From NCBI GenBank assembly GCA_001662425.1, contig BDDC01001145.1:7964-32487 (forward strand): a stretch of 24,524 nt of DNA, read 5' to 3'. Below the pieces are notes generated by a model, which was not told the origin of the DNA, ran no database searches, and was given only the letters and a program-made list of their open reading frames with translations. Below, one piece after another: positions 1 through 10,000 of the stretch. Within the stretch, counting starts at the first letter, position 1; each line of letters begins with the position of its first letter. The DNA comes from Chlamydomonas sphaeroides (taxonomy: Eukaryota > Chlorophyta > Chlorophyceae > Chlamydomonadales > Chlamydomonadaceae). The position numbers were made by a program, and so were the translations under genes.

Positions 1-156
1 CCCAGAGCATGCCGTGCCGGGTGGTGCGGGTGTCGCGTCGCACCTCAAGGAGGAGGCGAGGGGCAGGGGCAGGACAAGTGCTGGTGGCCATGGGCGGGCC
101 GGCGAGCTGCCGCCTGATCGTGTTGCGCCCTCGCCTGCCCGCCCCGCCCCGTGCAG

Positions 157-3100
157 TGGTGTCCTACAAGATCCGGCGCGCCACCTTCATCCGCAGGGTG
201 CCGCAGGCGCAGCTCGAGGTGCGCTGCGGGGGCCGCATCGCTCATCGCGCGCCTGGCCCCTGGCTCCTCAGCTGCTCTGCCAAGCCTGCCCGGCCTGGCC
301 GCCATGACGCGCGGCTGTCGCAGCCTCCACCTGGTGGCCCAGCCCCGGCAGCTCGGGACGCCGCCTTGCCCGAAAGCTCAGACGCCGGACGCCTAGGCCG
401 ACCCCTCTGCCCGCCACCGCCTGGCCCCTGCTTGTCCTGCCCCACCCGTAGGGGCTGCGGGCGGTGGCGGAGGCCAAGATCAAGATCACCGAGAAGCGGG
501 TGCAGGCGGCGAGCGCCGCGGCGGGGCCGCCCGCGGTGGCGCTGCGCAGCCCCGGCCTGGGCGGCGCGGCGCGGGCCGCCTCGCCGGGTGGCGCCCCCGG
601 CCCGGGCGGCGGCCCCGGCTCGCCCCTGGTGGGCCTGCGCGACCGCATCCTGCACGGCCACCAGCTGCGGCAGCTCAGCCAGCCCGCGGGGCCGGGCCAG
701 GGCGGGCTGGACCTGCGTGGCACCTCGCCCGGGGGCGGCCTCAGCGCGGGGCTGGAAGCACTCCTGGCGGGCTCCGGGGGAGCGGCGGCGCTGGCCTCGC
801 CCACAGCGGCCGCAGCGGCGGCGCTCAGCTCAGGGGCGGCCGCAGCGGCCAACGGCCCGGCCACCGCTGCCTCTGCCGCCACTGCTGCCGCTGCCGGGGG
901 TGCAAATATGTCTAAACATGCTGCCGCGCTGGCGGCTCTGGCGGCAGCGTCTGCAGCCACTGGGCCGCCGCCCGTCGCCGACGCCCGGGCTCGCTTCGGC
1001 GGCCCGCAGCGGGGCCAGGGGGCGGCGAGCGGCGCCGGGGGGCCCCCGCGCAAAGCCGCCTCGCTGCCGGCTACCGGGGGCCTCAGCGGGGGGCTCAGCG
1101 CGCCCGGCGGCCTGGTGTCGGCGCCGCCCCTGTCGTCCGGCCCGGGTGTGGGCGGCACCTCGATCAGCAGGCGCACGCGGATGACGTCGGCCGCACCGGA
1201 AGGGCACGGCGCGTGAGTGTGGGGGAAGGGGAGGTGCCCAGCACCAGGGGCAGCTTCCGCTGCTTTGCCGCTGCAACAGTCACTCTGCAGCCTGGTCACT
1301 CACGAGCTGCCGCAGACTGCCCTGACCCTGGTTAGCCCTGACCCCCGCCCCGCCCCTCCGCCTGCCCTCCCTTCCCACACCAGCCCGCGCGCCTCCGACC
1401 TCAACTACTCGTGGGGCCTGGGCCCCGGCACGCTCATACAGCACCTGCTGGACCAGCCGCAGGGGGCCGCACGGGGAGGGGCCCGGCCCGCCACCGCCGC
1501 CGCAGCGGTGCGCCGCTCGCAGCCCATCGACGGCCGCTCCAGCCCCGGGCCCGGCGGCGACGGCCTGGACTACGGCAGCGCGCCCGAGGCGGGCTGGGCC
1601 TCGCCCCCGGCGCCCGGCTCCTCGGGCGCGCCGCTGCACCCCACCCGCCACAACGGCTGGTCCTTGTCTGTCAGCAGCAGGGGGGCTGTGGGAAGCCGAG
1701 GTGGCGGCGGCAGTAGCAGCGCCGTGGTGCTGCCCAACCCGCTCGCCATGCGCTCCCCCGAGGCCTACAGCCCGCCCGTCGCGGCGCCGTACCACGCGCA
1801 CGCCGCGCCGCCTGTCTGGGCGGCCGGCGGCGGCATCGCGGCAGCGCTGGAGCTGATTCAGCCCAACGGCCGCGCTGAGCTGGGCCGAGCTAGCCAGGAG
1901 CGGCAGGGCGCCCCGGCAGCCCCCTCTGTCTCCATGCGGCGCAGCGGTAACGGGGCGCTGGGCCACAGCGGCTCCATGACAGCCAACGGCGGGTTCGGTG
2001 GGTGGCTGGGTGGAGGCGGAGGCGGAGCGGGCAGCAGCGCCAGCGGTGGGCTGTCGGGGGCCGCCTCGCTGCGTGCGCCCGGGCCGCTCATCATCGGGCC
2101 GCCGGCGCCGCAGCAGCTGCAGGCAGCGGGCCAGCTGTCGCCGCGCGACGGCAGCGCCAGCCCCGGGCGCAGCCCCTCGGCGCCCGCCACCATGGCGGCG
2201 CTGGAGGCCGCGGCAGCGGCGGCCGCTGCGGCGGAGGCCGCAGTGATGCGCGCGGGCTCCGGCATCAGTGCCTCGGGCGAGGCCGAGCGCGAGGGCGGTG
2301 ACGCCATGCCGCTGTCCGACCAGGGCGCTGGCAGGGCCTCGGGCTTCCTGGGGCCGCCGGCGCCCGGCCAGCGCCAGAGCCGCGGCGGCGTGTCGCCCTT
2401 TGCCACGGCCCCGGGCGCCGCGCTGTCCGCCAGCGGCCGCGTGTCTAGCTCGGGCCTGAGCGCCGAGGGCTCGGCGGGCTCGGTGGCGGCCAGCATGCTG
2501 ATGCGGCGCAAGAGCATGGGCCGGGCTCGGTTCGGGCGCTCGCTGGTGCAGTCCAACAGCTCCGTGGATGCCATCGTGGCGGAGGCCGTCGTCGCGGCGC
2601 TCGAGGGCGAGCAGGCGGCGGCGGCGGCGGAGGCCACGGCGGCAGCTGCAGCAAGAGCGCAGGCGCAGGGCCGCGAGGCGGCTGGCGGCGCTGTGCCGGA
2701 GATGGAATCGGGCAGGGAGGAGCTGGCGGCAGAGGGCGAAGACGCCGACGGCTCCCTCGCTGGCGGCGGTGGTGGTCCTACAGTGCAGGCGGATGGAGAC
2801 GCCGCTGGGGACCGGGGGCAGGAGCTACAGGCGCAAGCGGACAGGGGGGCGGTCGGTGATGCCGGCGAGCCGACAGCCGATGAGGCGGCCGACGTCGAGG
2901 AGCCTGCCGGCGACGACGGCGGCGGCGGCGGCGGCGGCGCGGGCTTGCCTGACGGCGACGGCGACGGCGGCGAGGGCTTGGGCAACGCTGACGGCGGCGG
3001 CGGCGGCGGTGGCAACGGCATGCCGCAGGACCAGGGCGGTGCGGAGGCACCCGCCCATGCCGCGCCGGATCCTGGCGCGCCTGGCCCTGACACCCAGGAC

Positions 3101-3892
3101 GGGGAGGGGCCGGCCGCTGGCGACGAGGAGTACGGGGACTCGCTGCCGCCCTCGCCCTCCCCCGCCACCCCGGGCCCGGGGACGTCCCGCCCGGTGTCTG
3201 GCGGCCGCTACCTGGCCTCAGCGCCCTCCCAGGGGCCCGCTCCCAGCGGCCCCCAGGAGCTGCCCGACATCTCGTCCCACGCGCCGCAGCCTGCAGGCGC
3301 GGCGCCGGCCCCAGCGGCCGGCACGCAACGGCAGCCTTCCGCCAGCGGAGCAGCCAGCGGGCCGGCGCTCATGCGGCCAGGGCCTCGGCAGGGCTCCTCC
3401 CGGACGCCCGCCGCCAGCCCGGGCTGGCAGCAGGGGCAGCAGGGGCAGGGTTATCCCCCACGCCGCCAGCCCGTGACGCTTCAGCTCCTGGTGCAGCCCG
3501 CCGGCGCCCCCGGGTCACCGCACCCACGCCAGGGCGGAGCGCCCAAGCGCCTCAGCAGCGCCAACGGCGGCGCACTGGGCGGCGGCGCCGGCTTGGGCGG
3601 CCATGTGCGGCCGTACCCCTTCGTGGGACCCTTCCTGGCTGTCACCGGGGGCCTAGCGAGGCCGCCAGCGGCTGCCGGGGTGGGTGGCGGCAGCTTCATC
3701 GGCGGCCGGCCGCCGGGGTCGGGGCCGTCGGCCTCGGGCCCGTCGGCTGCGTCGCTGGGGCTGGCGCTGGGGCCGTTATCGCCTGTGGGCGGCGCAGGGG
3801 CGGCGGCCAAGCTGGTGTACGGCACCGAGGGCGGCGTGGCGAGGGGTCGGCGCTCGGGCGGGGCGGTGATGAGCAGCGCCAGCAGGGGCTGA
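157..3892 (+). CDS. Large disordered Ala/Gly/Pro/Ser-rich protein, 5' end missing
   Basis: I do not recognise this protein. The model has exons 157-218, 452-1212 and 1384-3892. The introns are 219-451 (GTGCGC...TAG) and 1213-1383 (GTGAGT...CAG), and codon phase is kept at both junctions; stop is TGA at 3890-3892. The visible part encodes about 1110 residues. The most ordered stretch is at the N-terminal side: VSYKIRRATF and RRVPQAQLE from the first exon join a basic, helix-like segment with AEAKIKITEKR. The rest is low complexity: Ala runs, a patch around RRKSMGRARFGRS followed by a helical AIVAEAVVAALEGE segment, then an acidic Asp/Gly tract coded by GGC repeats near 2914-3020. Short hydrophobic islands (LNYSWGLGPG; YPFVGPFLAV) could be conserved motifs. 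The start is not found: the exon at 157 begins with two bases of a split codon, so an earlier exon lies in 1-150 or before the window. Coding status is fairly sure; function is unknown. Confidence 0.68.
2914..2939 (+). repeat. GGC-type trinucleotide repeat in coding sequence
   Basis: A near-perfect GAC/GGC run encodes an Asp-Asp then poly-Gly tract in the acidic part of the large disordered protein. Shorter GGC runs follow near 2996-3012. Such tracts vary in length between alleles and can be mis-assembled. Confidence 0.75.
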
Positions 3893-4224
3893 GCTGGGCG
3901 CTAGGGCCGGGGAGGGGGCGGTGGAGGTGTGCGTTTGGCCTGGGCCGAGGGTGACCATCCGGGCGCACCCATGATTGACGTACTACCGGTATTGGGATCG
4001 ATGCTGCCTCCTCGCAAAGCGCTGTAGCGGCAGATACGTGGCCGGCGGTGGGTGTAAACCTAATCCCGATGCGAAATGCATCGACATCTGCGCTGGTGCG
4101 TGCATGCGGGCACTGTGAGGCTGGCGGACGGGTGATTACTTTGTGACATGTGACGCTGTGAAGTTGGCCGTTGCGGCGGGCTACGGTATGGTGCTTGGCG
4201 CGGTAAATCGCCAAGCTGCCTATG

Positions 4225-4229
4225 TGTAA
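4225..4229 (+). terminator. Chlorophyte poly(A) signal TGTAA for the 157-3892 gene
   Basis: TGTAA is the usual poly(A) signal in chlorophyte green algae. This copy lies 333 nt after the stop codon of the upstream plus-strand gene. An earlier copy at 4053-4057 could also be used. From 3893 to 4653 I see no gene, only the 3' UTRs of two convergent genes. Confidence 0.5.
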
Positions 4230-4486
4230 GGTTGGCGCAGGGGATTCAGCCTTGCCTGGGCTGGCGTATGCACTGATTGGGGGGGAGGGGCTGCCCGACC
4301 GCGGCCAACCAATGGTGGTGCATCGTGTGCCCCACCCGCTGCCGCATCGAACACTGACGTGCATGCGTAGTAGCTCCCTCGTCCCTTCCGCTCGACCTCG
4401 ACGGCCGTTGCGCAGTACCCACGGCACAGCAGGGTGGCCGACAAGACCCCTGCACCACGAGGGGCCGCGTCACGCATGTGGACGCC

Positions 4487-4491
4487 TTACA
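4487..4491 (-). terminator. Poly(A) signal TGTAA for the MGMT gene
   Basis: TTACA on the plus strand reads TGTAA on the minus strand, 163 nt after the MGMT stop codon. No TGTAA lies between the upstream micropeptide ORF and MGMT, so this is the first plausible 3' end for both ORFs. Confidence 0.55.
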
Positions 4492-4653
4492 AGCGCAGGC
4501 CGGCAGCAGCGCAGCGCAGTCCCGCTGCTCCGCCCATCACACGCCGCCCGGCACCCTGCCTGATCACAAGCCACACCGTACGCCACAACACCGCACACAA
4601 CACCTCGAGTGTTCCCGCCTGCCAGCTCCCGCCCGTGCCCCGCCTGTCGGCCC

Positions 4654-5986
4654 CTACTTGGCCCCTCCGGCCGCCAATGCGCCGCGCAGCTCCTGCTCGC
4701 CCATCACAAACCGCGTGCTGCGTACCACCGACCCGTCGAACTCCACGCCCTCATCCTCCAGCATTTTGCGCTTACGCTGAACTTTGGGATCCAAGATGCC
4801 CTGAGCGGAGGGTTGCAGCAGGGGCGAGCAAGGAGGCAGGGCTCGTGTGTGGCCCGGTCCATGCCATGTAATGCAGAGCCGCGCAGCACCCGGGTGCCAC
4901 CGGGCATGTGCTTTCATGCCTATCGCAGTATGCAGGGCTGCAAGGGGACCGCCCTGCATGCCGGCCTGAAGCCCCTGTGCTTCTGCAGGCTGGTCCGGTC
5001 ACTCGCTGCAGGCTGGATTCGCTGCGGCGCTGAAGACAACTGCCCTGCCCTCGCAGCCCGCGCTGCCACTAAAGCCCCAACCCCGCCTGGCGCTCTCCTT
5101 CTCATACTAGCTGCCCCTGGCAGGCCCGCCCTGCCCGAGGTGCTGCCCGAATGTGCACCCTCGCTGTACAGCCCCGCACACCGCACTCGCACCCCCACCC
5201 GACTACCCACCCAGCCGCCCGAGAAGCCGCCGATGTTCAGGTCCGCCGCCACCACCCGGTGGCAAGGCACAGCCGGCGCAAAGGGGTTGCGCCGCAGGGC
5301 CTGGCGGCCGTGAGATGCGGCGCCGGGGGGGATGCGAGGTGGTGGGGGGCAGGATGGATGAGAGTCACGGCGCTGTGCCCGCAGGCGCTGTGCATGCAGG
5401 CGGGCACTCAGTGCCGGTAAAGGGGCTTCAGCACGCGCACACCAGGGCGCGAGCAGCCTTATAAATGCGCACCAGACAAAGCACGCAGTTTCCATTCAGC
5501 CCTGCTATGCGCGTCGTCCTCACCTGCCCGACCGCGCGTGGGGCGCTGTGCAGCGCCTTGGCCATGGCACCGTACGTAGTGACCTTGCCAGGCGGCACCA
5601 GCTTGCACAGCTGAGGGAGTGGGAGGCCGGGCGTGGGTCAGCCGTGTCAGTGGGTAGCTCGATGACGCCTAGAAGGCCAGAGCGGGAAGCACGTCACCAA
5701 CTAAAGCCAGCGATGGCACGGGTGTACCCGGGTAAACACGCGCACCCGGCGCGTGCGCCAGCGATAGATGGGACCGGCCTTCGTCATGCCATTTGCAGGT
5801 GACATGCCCCATAGCCATGGGCTACAAGTCAGGGGTAGCGCCTGTCTCCAGTGGACGCTCACCAACGTGATGCAGCTGAACGCGCCTCACCTTGTACAGG
5901 CGCTGTTCAAAGTCCGTTGGCGGGCGCTTAGGCTTTAATGCAGAGGCATCGGCGGGCTCCTCCTCACGGGCTTTGCGCTTTGGCAT
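4654..5986 (-). CDS. MGMT: O6-methylguanine-DNA methyltransferase, catalytic domain only (MGMT/Ogt family)
   Basis: Suicide DNA-repair enzyme that moves the alkyl group from O6-alkylguanine to its own cysteine. Exons are 5986-5891, 5610-5524, 5300-5211 and 4800-4654. All three introns are phase 0 with GTGAGG, GTGAGG and GTGGGT donors and CAG acceptors; the product is 139 aa. Visible family features: the helix-turn-helix start VTTYGAMAKAL (Tyr45, equivalent to human Tyr114), the arginine finger in PRAVGQ (Arg57), Asn66, the active site PCHRVV with Cys74-His75, then GGFSGGWG and the C-terminal KRKMLEDEGV with Glu108. The cysteine is present, so it is not an inactive alkyltransferase-like protein, where that position is changed. 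The N-terminal ribonuclease-H-like domain of human-type MGMT is absent; a lysine/arginine-rich leader (MPKRKAREEE, KPKR) takes its place and could be a nuclear signal. The ATG is 20 nt after the stop of a small ORF on the same strand. Family assignment is secure; the exact start less so. Confidence 0.92.
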
Positions 5987-6006
5987 CTTGGCTCCCACGG
6001 CTAAGC

Positions 6007-6159
6007 TCAGTGCTTGGCCACACCACCCTTCTCCTTCTCAAGGTCCTTTTTCACGCGAACGTAAATGCTCTCGCGGTTGTACCACCAAATAGAGATGCCG
6101 CTGGCAGCGGCAATGCCGCAGAGCAGGCCGGTGTTGTAGTAGGGGCTGAAGACGGGCAT
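6007..6159 (-). CDS. 50-aa single-pass membrane micropeptide, upstream cistron to MGMT
   Basis: A complete small ORF with ATG at 6159-6157 in a good context (TTACCATGCC) and TGA at 6009-6007. It begins MPVFSPYYNTG, has one hydrophobic segment (about residues 10-27, with CGIAAASGISIWWY) and ends in a charged tail with RVKKDLEKEKGG. This layout resembles accessory subunits of mitochondrial respiratory complexes, but I cannot name the family, so the location is inference. The frame stays open upstream of the ATG without another ATG nearby. A CAG acceptor just before position 6206 could join a 5' UTR exon, for example one ending at an AAG/GTGAAC donor near 6648. The ORF ends 20 nt before the MGMT start and in a different frame, so the two may share one transcript. 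Confidence 0.6.
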   Translation of the reverse strand: MPVFSPYYNTGLLCGIAAASGISIWWYNRESIYVRVKKDLEKEKGGVAKH

Positions 6160-7064
6160 GGTAACGGGGAGGTAGGCGAAGTAAGCGGTGGGCGTCTGGT
6201 GCAGACCTGCAAGCTCGGCGAGCAAACTCGTCGCACGCCGGGATGGCAAAATGCCTGCTCGCCCGGCCAATTCGCCCCCAGGCAGAGCTCGCAGTCATAC
6301 ACAGCACCTCAGTTCACCCCGTACGCACACACATCAACTTCATCGCTACCCTGCACGGTCAACCATTGACCAACAAGCATGCACCGATATCAACATCCAG
6401 CGCAGCGCCGCTAACCTGCAAGCACGCAAATAATAAGCCGGCGCTGTCGGGACCATTGCCAACCGGCTACCGCTTTGTTGCCATCCACCCATGGCCGCTG
6501 CCTCCACGGCCGAACCACTGCGCGTGCTTGGCGAGGCGCGCGTTGGCGCAGAGCTGCTGGCAGCCGCTGACGCTGCAAGCGTTCAGACCCTGACGGGTGT
6601 GTGGGCTATGAATAGAGGGCCCCAGCGCCCGGCGAGCCGGCGGGGTTCACCTTACAGAGTGCCTACCTCTTAGCACCTCCACACCAACCTGTGCGACACT
6701 CTAGCCTTCCGCGACATCCCCTCCACATCACCAATGTGCAGGCAATTCGGAAGGGCGCATCATAGCCCGCTTCAGCTGGTTCCGTAGCAGCTATGCAGCA
6801 GATTGGGACAGTCCCACACCAGCCCCGCAGCTGGGCGATAATTCGGCGTGGGCGCAGATCGGTGGCGCGACAAAACCATCCTACATCTGCAGGACCGACG
6901 ACGCTGGCCGCTGGCTGCGTGTGTCGGTGGTACCAGTGCAGGGCGGAATGGCCAGGTGCGTGGGCTGTGCCTATACTCAGCGTCACCGGCACTGCTCCAA
7001 CACGCAGTCAACCCTAGTCGTGCTGCTCCCCCCCACCTGTGCTGCTAGGGGGGAGCTAAGTGCC
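6160..7064. other. Divergent upstream region between the micropeptide/MGMT unit and the 7065 gene
   Basis: About 900 nt with no convincing coding exon on either strand. It must hold both promoters and 5' leaders. A pyrimidine-rich tract ending CTGCTAG at about 7043-7049 could be a 3' splice site in the 5' UTR of the plus-strand gene. A minus-strand TGTAA occurs at 6655-6651. I see no clear TATA box. Confidence 0.35.
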
Positions 7065-10000
7065 ATGACGGGACCTGTGATGTACACACCAACTGGTGCG
7101 GCCGCGGCGCTTGGTGGCATGGGCAGCCCCAGCGGGCTGGTGCTTGAGGGCCAGTACACGGCCGTCGCGGAGGGCGCCGGCAGGCTGGTGGTGCAGCTCA
7201 GCCCCACCAGGCTGCAGCCGCCGACCCAGGCGCCGCTGCCGACCGCCGGCCAGTTTCACGGCCACGGCCAGGCGCAGCTACGGCATGGCAGCCTGGCGCA
7301 GCAGGTGCAGCCGTCGCCGCAGCAGCAGTACCAGCCGGAGCCCCAGTGGCCGGACGAGCCGTCCTGGACGGAAGACGCCGGTCTATCAACGGGGGCGGCA
7401 CGCGGCAGCCCCAGCATGAGCTCGCCCGGCTTGCCGCCGCTGCGCGCCGCTGCCGGCTCGCCCTCGCCGGCGGGACGATCGCGCTCCCCGGGCCGCTGGA
7501 ATCAAATCATGGGGCCGCTCTTCGAGCAGGGCCTCCTGGATGCAGCCAGCCCGCCGCCGCCGCCAAGGGGCCGACAGCACCAGCAGCAGCAGCAGTGGCC
7601 CGCAGCTGAGGCACCACGACCGCCGGCCGTGGTTGCTCCTGCCGTGGCTGCCGGCTCCAGCGCGCACTTTGCGGACGCCAGCACGGCTCGTGGACGCCCT
7701 GCACCGCCCACTGCCTCGCCGCTGCGCGATGGCGCCATGCACACGCCCGCCATGCCTCCGGCCCCGGCCATGGGCGGCGGGCAGGTACCTGGGGGCCAGG
7801 ATGACTGGCCAGGGCAGCCGGCATGGGCATACGGCACCGGCGCCAGTAGCAGCTACGAGGCGCACACCGTGCCAGGCCCCGCCGCCGCCTACGCCGGGCC
7901 GGGCGGTGGTGGTGCGGCGCGCGGTGCAGGGCCCACTAGTGCTGGCTCGCTGCGTGCCGCTCTGGGCGAGCTGCTGGCTCAGCATCACGAGGCCGTGCAG
8001 CAGGCAGGTGGTGGGCAGAGGAGGGAGGGGGCCCGGGTGGGAAGCCTGCGTCTTCTGGAGTGTGGGCTGCGTGGGCGGGTGGCGGCAGCACGACGGTGTC
8101 CACGACGTGGGTCAGTAATGTAGCGCCTGCGTGCTGGCTGCCTGCTCGCCCGCAGGTGGTCCTGGACCACGCCGCCGCCCAGCAGGTCCTGCTGGGAGGC
8201 GGGGAGGGGGCCGTGCTGCCAGCGCCTGGCTGGGAGCAGCAGCGCCCCGGCTCGCGCCAGCGCAACCAGGACCGTGAATCCGACCTAAGGCCAGGACCAA
8301 CGACCTCCACAAGCATGCTGCCGCCCGCATGGGGGCCGGCAGCTCTCAACAGGGCGCCGCCTGGGGCCACACACCCCTCGGCTGCTGGGCCTGGCGCCAA
8401 CCGCGTGCTGGGGAACCCCATGCAAGGCGGTGCCGCGGCTCAGCCGCCTGCGGCCCGCACCTCCTTCGCCAGTGACGCCAGCAGCCTGTCGCTGGCCATG
8501 CCTGGAGCGCAAGAGCCGCAACAGCGCTGGCCCAGCAGCGGTGGGGACAGTGCAGACGGCGGCTGGGATGATGCTGGCTTGCCCCATGCGGGCAGCGTGG
8601 CGGCCAAGGCCCGGCCTGCCAGCACGAGCACCAGCTCTGGAGGTGGGCCGGACAGCGAGCATGGACATCGCAGTGGTGCATGGGGCGACACGCGGGGGCA
8701 CGCCGGCGGCGCCGCAGCTTCAAGTGCGGGCCCAGAGGGCGTTGGTCCGCTGCCGGGCGGGGGGCTGCTGGCTGAGGAGCTGGCCCGCCACGAGCGGCTC
8801 GAGGCCGAGGTGGAGGCCGCCGGGGCTGCAGTCGCGGAAGCACGCATAGCGGCGGGTCCAGAGCAGCAGCGCCGCCACGCCGCTGCCGCACTGCCCCAGC
8901 CACCTCCTGCAGCAGCCCCAGGCCCAGCGCCCGGCCCCTCCTCGCCCAGCCCGCTGAACGCGATGCGCTCCATGAACGAGTCCCTGGTCCGCCAGGTGCG
9001 CAGGAGGGGGGCCACGCGGGGGCGCCAGGCTAACGCCGTGTGGCCGAGCTGCGTTGTTGGGCGGCCGCGTCGCTGCGGATGTTGCAGCGATGCGCATGGC
9101 AACTCCTCGTGGCCCGAGAGCCTGCACCACATGCGCCACACCGCTGTCCCCTCACCTTGAATTGCAGCTGTCCGAGAGCAGCCGCCTGCAGTTGGCCATG
9201 AGCGCGGCGCTGGAGGCGGCCATGGCGCAGCTGGCGGTGAGAGCGGGGCCGGAGCAGGCGACAGTGGGCCCGCAGCCGCCTGAGCAGGCGCCAGCGCCGC
9301 TGCACCCCCAGGACCCGCTGCAGCAGCCATCGGCGCGCAAGTCCCTGCAGCAGCTGCTGCAGGAGGCCGGCAGCAGCCGCGTGTCGCCGGCGAGGCCCCA
9401 GCCCCCCAGCCAACCTGCTGCCGGGCAGGCAGCTGCGTCCCATGCCGCAATCATCGCAGCCCCCAGCACCGTGGACGCAGGCACGTCCCCGCTACGGGCC
9501 GGCAGCTCGGCAGAGCGGGCAACCTCGCCCATGGGGAGCTGCAACCCTCACGCGGCACCTGCCGCTGCGCCGCACCCGGCGGTGCCCGTCGCCGCCGAGG
9601 AAGCCGCGACCGTAGCTTCTGGTGGCCAGCCCGCAGCAGCTCTCGGCGATGAGTCGGCTGCGGCGCTGCGGTCTCTGCTGCTGCAGGCGCACCAGCGGTG
9701 GCGCGCCAAGAAGGCTAAGCTCAAGGCGCAGTCTCAGGTGAGGTTGGCGGGGCGTGGATGGCCTAGTAGCAGCAAGCGACGTAGATAGAGCCCTGGCGTC
9801 GGACGGTGGCATGCGCAGGTCCATGTGCAGCTCGCTGCCCTCGGGTGCCGTCACGGGGTGCCGTCCAGGCCTGCAAACAGCTTGTGTCACTGTGCCCACA
9901 GGCTTGGCAGTATACCGCTTGGGCCTATGCCCAGCAGTGGCGGCAGGCACAAGCGCAGCTGCAGGTAGGGGACCGCAGCTCATCGCAGCTAGGGGGCAAC

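Noticed and set aside
268..1299. 343-codon minus-strand frame
   Set aside because: Same reason: it runs across the plus-strand introns at 219-451 and 1213-1383 and shows no known motif.
1858..3168. 436-codon open frame on the minus strand opposite the large disordered protein
   Set aside because: It mirrors GC-rich, low-complexity coding sequence; antisense frames stay open by codon bias. The plus-strand frame has matching splice junctions and this one does not.
5987..6010. Splice acceptor CTTAG just upstream of the MGMT ATG, which could join MGMT to another 5' exon
   Set aside because: The preceding sequence is purine-rich with no pyrimidine tract, unlike the real acceptors in this window.
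6007..6270. 87-codon version of the micropeptide starting MAGRAG
   Set aside because: That start is TTG, not ATG, and a CAG acceptor lies inside the extension. The ATG at 6159 has a good context.
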